From assembly GCA_900553035.1 (NCBI GenBank), contig USCC01000129.1:1-5086 (forward strand): DNA of 5,086 nucleotides, read 5' to 3'. The position numbers were made by a program, and so were the translations under genes. The number at the start of each line of letters is the position of its first letter. The stretch's first letter is position 1. The notes below the pieces were generated by a model. It was given only the letters and a program-made list of their open reading frames with translations. It was not told the DNA's origin and searched no databases. The stretch comes from an uncultured Rhodospirillaceae bacterium. Its GTDB lineage: Bacteria > Pseudomonadota > Alphaproteobacteria > CAAGCB01 > CAG-977. Shown piece after piece: positions 1 to 5,086 of this stretch.

Positions 1-2155
1 GGATGCTGTCTTCGGTCAATTCAAACGGCAGACCGGGCATCTGAAAATGTGCCAGCCCCGTACGCCGAGCCGCATTCGCCCAGTCTTTGGCGCTGTCGCC
101 GCTTTTGTCCTTCAGCGTTGCCGACGTGACCAGCACGCCGTGCGCCGTATTGCTCAGCACATGGGCAAACGGAAAGGTCGGATCGACCCAGTGACGGTGA
201 TAACCGACATCAACATCAATTCCGTCCGTGCGCGAAATTTCCAGCCAGTCCACAAAATCCGCCGGCGTTTTCGTTTCCAGCTGTTCCAGCATGATCCGCC
301 AGACGGACAAAGGCTCGACAATGACTTTGCGCAAAGAGCGCAGTACCGAAAAACACCTCTGTTTATCGGCGGTTTCCATATTGGCGGCTTCTTTGTCCAG
401 GTGCCTGTCGATCAGAGCCGCCAGAGCACCGGCTTTGGCTTCCAGAAGTTTGACATCTCCATACAGGCGGACGGCGGCGGCTTTCAGGTCATCATCAACA
501 GGGCGGGGCGTGCATTCCAGAGAATGAAAAGCATCGGATTTTTCACTGCGTGCCAGAACCTGCCGGTAGAGCTGCATCAGGAACTGTTCAAAAACCCCCT
601 GCGGCGTATGGTTTTTCAGGCGTGACAGAACGCCGGAACGCGGCAGGAAGCGCGCGGCGTCGGCCACTTCTTCAATCAAAGCCGCAATGTCCGGATTCAA
701 AAGGGTGAGGTCTTCAATGCGCCGTTTCAGCCCCCGAGTTCGGCTGCCGGAGCGGGCGTCCTCGGCCCCCAGAAGCCAGCGCCGCATTTCGACGCCTTCC
801 ATCCCGCTGATTTCGGCCGAAAAAATGGTGTCCGCGGCGTTGAAAAGCTGGTGGCCTTCGTCGAAAACATATCGGACGGGCAGTACGGTGTCTTCGGTAC
901 ATCCGGCCAGCTGAGTCATGACAAGCGCATGATTGGCGACAACGATTTTTGCATGCCGCGAACGGCGCATGATTTTTTCAATGAAACATTTTCTGAAATG
1001 GGGGCATTGCCCGTAAACGCATTCACCGCGCCGGTCGGCCAGAGCCGCGACACCACGTTGTCCCAGAAGATCGGTCAGCCATCCGGGAAAATCGCCGCCG
1101 TTCAGGTCGCCGTCCCCTGTCCGCGAAATCCAGCGCGCCGTCAATCCAAGCGGAACCGCCAGCGCCGGGTTCGCCGAAATACGGCCGACGGCTTCGGCAT
1201 AGTTCAACAGGCAGAGGTAATTTTCGCGTCCCTTGCGGATGACGACCGATCGGCGCTTGATTTGCGGGTCAGGGTACAGGCGCGTCAGTTCGTTATCCAG
1301 CTGTTTCTGCAGGTTGCGGGTATATGTGCTGATCCAGACGGAACCGGCATTTTTATCGCACCAGACACTGGCCGGGGAAACGTAACCGAGCGTTTTTCCG
1401 ACGCCTGTTCCGGCTTCGGCCAGAACGGCCACGGGAATGCCGGCATCCTTGCGCGGGTTAAAAGCTTTGGCCGCCGTTCGGGTATAAGCAACCTGTTCCT
1501 GCCGGTTCTCGGGGGCTTCGGGAGCCGAAGCCATTCCTCCGGGCGTGCGGGAAAGCAACTGTGACAGGCGGTCAACCGCCTCGCTGTCCAAAACGGGCTG
1601 TGACCCGGCGGGTTCTTCCGGAGCGCCTTCCGTCCATTCCGGGAGCCTTTCCCAGACGGCAAACCCGGTCAGGCCGCTCAGCCCCATCGCATCGGGGTCA
1701 GCGCCCAGAGCCGTCAGCACATCATATCCCCAGATCCATCCGCCGGATTGTGTCATGGCGGCGGCAAGGGGCAGGGCAGCCTGCCGTTCTTCTGCGGAAA
1801 AGGCCGCCGTCTGTTTCAAAAGCACGTGTGTGATGCGGAACAGAGTCTGTGCTTCCTCATACGCATTAACCGGACGGGGAAGACCTAAGAACGAGGCGAT
1901 TTCCCGGGTTGTCGGGATACAGGGAACGGCGGGTCGGACGAACGCAAACAATTCAAGGACATCCAGAGTCGTTTTCGGCATCCGGTTTCCAAGCCGTGCT
2001 TTCAGAAGGGCGCGGTTGCAGATCAGAACGGGTGTTTCGGCTGTTTTCATGAAAATATCGCGCGCCAAAACCGTCTCAAAGGCTCTTCCGTCCTGAGACA
2101 CCAGCACAAAATTCCGCAATCCCGCCGCCAGGGCAGCCGGCCGTTCGTTCGTCAC
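1..2155 (-). CDS. dinG: DinG-family ATP-dependent DNA helicase (XPD-like, 4Fe-4S), C-terminus cut off by window edge
   Basis: This is a superfamily 2 helicase of the DinG/XPD group. Known members unwind DNA 5'-3' and remove R-loops or D-loops during repair. The frame is open for 718 codons from a GTG start (2153-2155) to the left edge. Walker A is AEAGTGVGKT at residues 246-255 and the Walker B/DEAH-type box is DEGH at 432-435. A VTSATL motif lies near 676-681. Four cysteines at 315, 379, 384 and 390 have the spacing CX63CX4CX5C; the last three match the CX4CX5C pattern of E. coli DinG, so a 4Fe-4S cluster is expected. The last helicase motifs (V, VI) should lie beyond the window. About 235 residues precede Walker A, far more than in E. 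coli DinG; residues 15-115 look like a degenerate DnaQ-type exonuclease fold (inference). The GTG start is chosen because there is no in-frame ATG upstream and a weak GCGGGA lies 8 nt before it. The family assignment is firm; the start is less certain. Confidence 0.93.
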   Translation of the reverse strand, partial: MTNERPAALAAGLRNFVLVSQDGRAFETVLARDIFMKTAETPVLICNRALLKARLGNRMPKTTLDVLELFAFVRPAVPCIPTTREIASFLGLPRPVNAYEEAQTLFRITHVLLKQTAAFSAEERQAALPLAAAMTQSGGWIWGYDVLTALGADPDAMGLSGLTGFAVWERLPEWTEGAPEEPAGSQPVLDSEAVDRLSQLLSRTPGGMASAPEAPENRQEQVAYTRTAAKAFNPRKDAGIPVAVLAEAGTGVGKTLGYVSPASVWCDKNAGSVWISTYTRNLQKQLDNELTRLYPDPQIKRRSVVIRKGRENYLCLLNYAEAVGRISANPALAVPLGLTARWISRTGDGDLNGGDFPGWLTDLLGQRGVAALADRRGECVYGQCPHFRKCFIEKIMRRSRHAKIVVANHALVMTQLAGCTEDTVLPVRYVFDEGHQLFNAADTIFSAEISGMEGVEMRRWLLGAEDARSGSRTRGLKRRIEDLTLLNPDIAALIEEVADAARFLPRSGVLSRLKNHTPQGVFEQFLMQLYRQVLARSEKSDAFHSLECTPRPVDDDLKAAAVRLYGDVKLLEAKAGALAALIDRHLDKEAANMETADKQRCFSVLRSLRKVIVEPLSVWRIMLEQLETKTPADFVDWLEISRTDGIDVDVGYHRHWVDPTFPFAHVLSNTAHGVLVTSATLKDKSGDSAKDWANAARRTGLAHFQMPGLPFELTEDSI

Positions 2156-2175
2156 CGTACAAATCCCGCTTTCAT
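2152..2175 (-). other. Possible 7-codon leader ORF overlapping the helicase start
   Basis: On the minus strand an ATG (2173-2175) opens a frame encoding MKAGFVR. It ends in a TGA (2152-2154) that overlaps the helicase GTG start in the arrangement GTGA. Such overlaps are typical of translational coupling. No Shine-Dalgarno sequence precedes the ATG, and if the TATAAT at 2191-2196 is used the transcript would begin only about 10 nt upstream. It may therefore be translated leaderless, or be chance. The ATG cannot be the helicase start without a frameshift. Confidence 0.25.
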
Positions 2176-2188
2176 AAAATGATTTTAT
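2174..2188. promoter_or_regulatory. Perfect 15-bp palindrome, operator-like
   Basis: ATAAAAT and ATTTTAT are perfect inverted 7-bp arms around a single G at 2181. The site covers the predicted helicase transcription start and overlaps the -35 and spacer of the candidate lysS promoter, where a dimeric repressor could affect both. It does not match the alphaproteobacterial LexA box (GTTC-N7-GTTC). Being AT-only in its arms, it could arise by chance in an AT-rich gap. No regulator can be named. Confidence 0.3.
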
Positions 2189-2190
2189 TC

Positions 2191-2196
2191 ATTATA
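2191..2196 (-). promoter_or_regulatory. Consensus -10 box (TATAAT) for the helicase gene
   Basis: The minus strand reads TATAAT exactly, about 36 bp upstream of the helicase GTG. Transcription would start near 2184 and give a leader of roughly 30 nt. At a 17-bp spacing the -35 position reads TTTGGG (2214-2219), a poor match to TTGACA, so the promoter rests on the -10 match and its location in the AT-rich divergent gap. Confidence 0.45.
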
Positions 2197-2210
2197 AGTA
2201 TGTTATTCCT

Positions 2211-2224
2211 TTCCCCAAAGGGAA
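2211..2224 (+). other. Small hairpin in the predicted lysS leader
   Basis: TTCCC (2211-2215) and GGGAA (2220-2224) can pair around a CAAA loop. The hairpin sits within the predicted lysS 5' leader, about 18 nt upstream of the ribosome binding site. No T-tract follows it directly and it is too short to be a known riboswitch, so it could affect transcript stability or mean nothing. Confidence 0.25.
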
Positions 2225-2242
2225 TTTTAGAAATAAAATAAA

Positions 2243-2247
2243 GAGAG
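2243..2247 (+). promoter_or_regulatory. lysS ribosome binding site
   Basis: GAGAG lies 6 nt upstream of the ATG at 2254, a partial Shine-Dalgarno match at a good distance. An in-frame TGA at 2248-2250, immediately upstream, rules out any earlier start and fixes the lysS N-terminus. Confidence 0.6.
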
Positions 2248-2253
2248 TGAAAA

Positions 2254-3840
2254 ATGACCGAATTGAAAGACGCGGCGCGGACGGCGGAAGCCTGGCCCTT
2301 CCAGGAAGCAAGGACCTTGTTTAACGAAAAGCTGGGCGGTAAAGTTCCCGAAAAGGGCTATGTCCTGTTTGAAACGGGATACGGGCCGTCCGGTCTGCCG
2401 CATATCGGCACATTCGGCGAAGTCGTCCGGACGACAATGGTTCGCAATGCCTTTAAAACGCTTTATCCCGATATTCCGACGAAACTTTTCTGTATCTCCG
2501 ACGATATGGACGGCCTGCGCAAGGTTCCCGACAATATCCCGAACAAAGACATGGTCGCGGGGTATCTCGGCAAACCTCTGACCCGGATTCCCGATCCGTT
2601 CGGCTGTCACGCCAGCTTTGGCGAACACAACAACAACCGGCTGAAAGAATTCTTGGATTCTTTCGGGTTCGATTATGAATTCAAAAGCGCGACGGAGTGC
2701 TACACGTCGGGTCTGTATGACAAGGCGCTTCTGGCCGTTCTGCAGAATTATGAAAAGGTCATCAACGTAATCCTGCCGACGCTGGGCGACGAACGCCGCG
2801 CGACGTACAGCCCCTTCCTGCCGATCAGTCCCAAAACCGGCAACGTTCTGCAGGTTCCCCTTCTGGAAATCAACAAGGAAAAGGGAACGGTGACTTTCAG
2901 GGACGAAGACGGCGAACGGACCGAAGTCCCCGTCACGGGCGGACGGTGCAAACTGCAGTGGAAGGCCGACTGGGCCATGCGGTGGTATGCTTTGGGCGTT
3001 GATTATGAAATGTCGGGCAAGGATCTGATGGAATCCGTACGCCTGTCGAGCAAAATCTGCCGCATTCTGGGGGGGACGCCGCCGCTGAACCTGACATACG
3101 AGCTGTTCCTGGACGAGAAGGGCGAGAAAATTTCCAAATCCAAGGGGAACGGTCTGGCCGTTGAGGAATGGCTGAAATACGCGCCGCAGGAATCACTGTC
3201 GCTTTTCATGTTCCAGAAACCGCGGACGGCGAAGCGCCTTCATTTTGACGTTATCCCCCGGGCGGTGGATGAATACCTGAATTTTATTTCCGCGTATGCC
3301 GGACAGGAAGGCAAGGACAGTCTGAACAACCCGGCATGGCATATCCACGCAGGCCATCCGCCGAAACCGGAAACGGGGCTGTCATTCAACATTCTTTTGA
3401 ATCTGGTCAGCGTCTGCCATTCGGACGATCCGTCTGTTCTGTGGCATTACATTTCCGCATATGCACCGGGAGCGGCGCCGGAAACGTGTCCTTATCTGAA
3501 TAATCTGATTCCGTACGCCGCGGCGTATTATCATGATTTTGTCCTACCGACACAGAAATACCGGAAGCCGTCGGAAAATGAGATTGCGGCTTTGAACGAC
3601 CTGAAATCCGTTCTGGAAGCAATGCCCGAAGGCGCCTCTGCCGAAGAAATCCAGACGGCGGTTTATGAAGTCGGAAAACGTCACGATTTTGCCGATTTGA
3701 AATCGTGGTTTTCGGCAATGTATGAGACGCTTCTGGGGCAAAGCACGGGGCCGCGTATGGGATCCTTTATTGCCCTTTACGGAATTGGCGAATCGATTGC
3801 CCTGATTGACAAAGCCGTCAAAGGCGAACTGGCCTCCTGA
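2254..3840 (+). CDS. lysS: Class I lysyl-tRNA synthetase (LysRS-I), complete
   Basis: This enzyme charges tRNA-Lys with lysine using ATP in the cytoplasm. It is the class I form with a Rossmann-fold catalytic domain, unrelated in structure to the class II LysRS of E. coli. The HIGH signature appears as HIGT at residues 50-53, within a GPSGLPHIGTFGE stretch typical of the family. The KMSKS loop is KISKS at 292-296, preceded by the conserved block FLDEKGE. A conserved core block around QWKADWAMRW (235-244) leads to SGKD at 254-257. The rest, about residues 320-528, fits the helical anticodon-binding region. The length of 528 residues is normal for LysRS-I. The ATG at 2254 is fixed by an in-frame TGA just upstream. 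The gene is divergent from the helicase and convergent with the surface-protein gene, with its own terminator, so it is probably monocistronic. It has no internal stops or missing motifs. Confidence 0.97.
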   Translation: MTELKDAARTAEAWPFQEARTLFNEKLGGKVPEKGYVLFETGYGPSGLPHIGTFGEVVRTTMVRNAFKTLYPDIPTKLFCISDDMDGLRKVPDNIPNKDMVAGYLGKPLTRIPDPFGCHASFGEHNNNRLKEFLDSFGFDYEFKSATECYTSGLYDKALLAVLQNYEKVINVILPTLGDERRATYSPFLPISPKTGNVLQVPLLEINKEKGTVTFRDEDGERTEVPVTGGRCKLQWKADWAMRWYALGVDYEMSGKDLMESVRLSSKICRILGGTPPLNLTYELFLDEKGEKISKSKGNGLAVEEWLKYAPQESLSLFMFQKPRTAKRLHFDVIPRAVDEYLNFISAYAGQEGKDSLNNPAWHIHAGHPPKPETGLSFNILLNLVSVCHSDDPSVLWHYISAYAPGAAPETCPYLNNLIPYAAAYYHDFVLPTQKYRKPSENEIAALNDLKSVLEAMPEGASAEEIQTAVYEVGKRHDFADLKSWFSAMYETLLGQSTGPRMGSFIALYGIGESIALIDKAVKGELAS

Positions 3841-3853
3841 GAATACAAACAGC

Positions 3854-3887
3854 AAAAAGCCCCCCTGTGTGAGGGGGGCTTTTTTTT
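3854..3887. terminator. Bidirectional rho-independent terminator
   Basis: A stem of GCCCCCC (3859-3865) and GGGGGGC (3873-3879) closes a 7-nt loop. Eight Ts follow on the plus strand (3880-3887), and five As precede the stem (3854-3858), giving a T-tract on the minus strand. It starts 14 nt after the lysS stop and serves lysS. In the opposite direction it lies just beyond the end of the surface-protein gene, so it can terminate both convergent transcripts. Confidence 0.93.
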
Positions 3888-3899
3888 ATGAGGCAAGAG

Positions 3900-5086
3900 C
3901 TAACATCCGCTTGAGAAGATGGAAGGCGGCGTTTTCAATTTTTCCGCCTTGGGGATAACTTTCCGTGAAGTCGCCTTCCGGCATGTTCCCCCCACTTTCA
4001 GACGCGCACCGCTTTCCGCATAAATCGGACAGCTCGAATCCGCACACCAATAACCCCGGTCAAAAAGATGACCGCCGAGAATCGCGCCCGTGGATGTGAT
4101 ACTCCCCGATTCAGCATTCAAAAGAATGCGCCCGATATTCGTCGTTGATGTAATCGTACTCTTGATGTTGATTGTACCGCCGACAAAATAAAGCAGTGAG
4201 TCGTAAGAAGAGTCCCCTGATTTTGTCAGCCCGGTCACTGTCACCGGAGCCGTCACCGTCAGAGAGTTCACACTTGACGAATACGTTTCATGCATATCAA
4301 TCGCCGTACATGTATTGTTATCCTTGCGGACACATTCGATCGTCGTTGATCCGTTGATCGTAATGTCTCCGGCCGTGGACATAAACCCTGTATACGTCGT
4401 TTTGATATAATTGTTGCTCGCATTCAGAGTAACCTTCGTATTGCCGATGGCAATATACCCGATGGTCGAGCTGAACGGCTCCATGAATTTAATGGGACCA
4501 TTCGCGGTGAACACAGCCTTGTTGTCAATATCAATGCCGATAAAGCCGTCTTTGACATGCGACGTAAGAGAACCCGACGAGCCGATCGTCATCTTGGCTT
4601 CGGATCCCATCGCAATGCCATAGGTCGCTTTGCCTTTCAAAGTCAGGGGCCCGTTGATGTTCAGAGTCCCCTTGGCATCCTGTCCGACCATCTGGCTGGA
4701 CGTGTCGTTTGACGTCAGAGTATTCGTCCCTTCCATGTTAAGCGTGGTTCCCGCGTGGACGAGATTCTTGACCTTGTTCGCAGTGATACTGATGTTCTTC
4801 AACTGTCCCGAACCCTTGATGACGGATATTTTGTCGTTCGAGTCGGTATAAGAGAAGTTCATGTTCGCCACTTCGCCGCCGGCCACGGTAATCGCGACCT
4901 GTCCCCCGCCTTTGACGGTCAGCGTCGGCGTCGCAGCGCTCTTGCATCCCTCAACATAAGCAAAGTACTGAGGCCCGACCAGCTTCTTGGTCCCAATATC
5001 AATGCTGGTATTACTGCCAAGCGTGGTTGTAAAGCTCTCGGTCACGGCGATGGTGTCTTTACCGGACGCCAGAGCCGTTGTCAGCT
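3900..5086 (-). CDS. C-terminal part of a Ser/Thr-rich, beta-helix-like surface protein; 5' end beyond window
   Basis: No named family is recognised. The frame is open from the right edge and shows 394 residues before a TAG at 3900-3902; the GTG at 5043-5045 is an internal valine codon, since the frame stays open upstream. The sequence is rich in Thr, Ser, Gly and Asn. It has loosely repeating strands of about 20-25 residues such as LNINGPLTLKG, AKMTIGSSGSLTS and KVTLNASNN, the pattern of parallel beta-helix passenger domains in autotransporters and haemagglutinin-like adhesins. Cysteines pair closely: CX7C at 251/259 and CX4C at 347/352, suggesting disulfides and export (inference). No autotransporter beta-barrel of about 270 residues follows, so secretion would need another route. 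Base composition is visibly more AT-rich than in the two neighbours. The last 26 codons are probably out of frame: one extra G in the tract at 3988-3993 would extend the protein to a TAA at 3886-3888. It converges on lysS. Confidence 0.75.
   Translation of the reverse strand, partial: LTTALASGKDTIAVTESFTTTLGSNTSIDIGTKKLVGPQYFAYVEGCKSAATPTLTVKGGGQVAITVAGGEVANMNFSYTDSNDKISVIKGSGQLKNISITANKVKNLVHAGTTLNMEGTNTLTSNDTSSQMVGQDAKGTLNINGPLTLKGKATYGIAMGSEAKMTIGSSGSLTSHVKDGFIGIDIDNKAVFTANGPIKFMEPFSSTIGYIAIGNTKVTLNASNNYIKTTYTGFMSTAGDITINGSTTIECVRKDNNTCTAIDMHETYSSSVNSLTVTAPVTVTGLTKSGDSSYDSLLYFVGGTINIKSTITSTTNIGRILLNAESGSITSTGAILGGHLFDRGYWCADSSCPIYAESGARLKVGGTCRKATSRKVIPKAEKLKTPPSIFSSGC
3988..3993 (-). other. 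Six-G homopolymer with a likely frame break in the surface-protein gene
   Basis: The minus strand reads GTGGGGGGAAC here. In the current frame the tail after VGG is TCRKATSRK and so on, Lys/Arg-rich and ending SSGC. With one more G it becomes NMPEGDFTESYPQGGK and so on, ending KRMLALAS with TAA at 3886-3888, right at the shared terminator. The second tail is acidic then amphipathic and uses the codons favoured by the neighbours (GAA, GGC, GAC, TTC, GCC). This could be a sequencing error, a real mutation, or a slippery phase-variable tract. Confidence 0.5.

Larger units (their letters stand above)
2171..2198 (+). promoter_or_regulatory. Candidate lysS promoter
   Basis: TTCATA at 2171-2176 (four of six matches to TTGACA) is followed after 16 bp by TATAAG at 2193-2198 (five of six to TATAAT). 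Transcription would begin near 2205 and give a leader of about 49 nt before the lysS ATG. This -10 overlaps the opposite-strand TATAAT of the helicase promoter, so the two could not be occupied by polymerase at once. It is assigned by pattern only. Confidence 0.35.

Noticed and set aside
47..625. A 192-codon plus-strand frame at the left edge
   Set aside because: It is antisense to the helicase frame, which stays open here and includes the VTSATL motif. The composition is Arg/Gln/Phe-rich as expected of a shadow.
851..1564. A 237-codon open frame on the plus strand opposite the helicase
   Set aside because: It lies antisense to a frame carrying Walker A, DEGH and Fe-S cysteine motifs, has no recognisable domain, and its length is explained by the GC-rich codon use of the gene beneath it.
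1545..2096. A 183-codon plus-strand frame opposite the helicase N-terminus
   Set aside because: Arg/Ser-rich with no domain, promoter or ribosome binding site; it is a shadow of the helicase.
2142..2149. GTTCGTTC as a possible LexA box for the helicase
   Set aside because: The two GTTC units are adjacent, whereas the alphaproteobacterial box needs seven bases between them. The sequence also lies inside the helicase coding region.
2156..2253. A riboswitch or T-box upstream of lysS
   Set aside because: The predicted leader is only about 50 nt with one short hairpin, too small for a lysine riboswitch or T-box, and no conserved element was recognised.
5043..5045. GTG as the start of the surface-protein gene
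   Set aside because: The same frame continues open to the window edge with similar composition (LTTALASGKDTIA), so the gene is truncated by the window and does not start here.
1..5086. CRISPR array, insertion sequence, tRNA or rRNA
   Set aside because: No regularly spaced direct repeats, transposase motifs, terminal inverted repeats or RNA-gene signatures were seen; nearly all bases are coding.

Overview
The window reads as chromosomal DNA of an alphaproteobacterium. The best evidence is a complete class I (archaeal-type) lysyl-tRNA synthetase, a form that among bacteria is typical of Alphaproteobacteria and spirochaetes. It lies beside a DinG-type iron-sulfur helicase with a long N-terminal extension. 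A gut- or host-associated lineage is possible because of the Ser/Thr-rich surface-type protein at the right edge, but that is only inference.

Layout. Bases 1-2155 (minus strand) are one uninterrupted reading frame for a DinG-family ATP-dependent DNA helicase. The frame runs off the left edge, so the C-terminal part is missing. Bases 2156-2253 form an AT-rich divergent intergenic region with back-to-back promoter-like elements, a perfect 15-bp palindrome and a small hairpin. Bases 2254-3840 (plus strand) are the complete lysS gene. Bases 3854-3887 form a strong intrinsic terminator with U-tracts in both directions, placed between two convergent genes. Bases 3900-5086 (minus strand) hold the C-terminal 394 codons of a repetitive, probably beta-helical exported protein whose start lies beyond the right edge.

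How the genes relate. The helicase and lysS are transcribed divergently from a shared short control region, but nothing shows that they work together: one acts in DNA repair or R-loop removal, the other in translation. The surface protein converges on lysS and shares its terminator. Every longer stretch is occupied by one of these three genes, and the other sizeable open frames are shadows of them.

I found no clear undescribed system. The points most worth a second look are a probable frameshift at a six-G tract near the 3' end of the surface-protein gene, an apparently degenerate exonuclease-like N-terminal domain on the helicase, and the overlapping divergent promoter region with its palindrome and seven-codon leader ORF.
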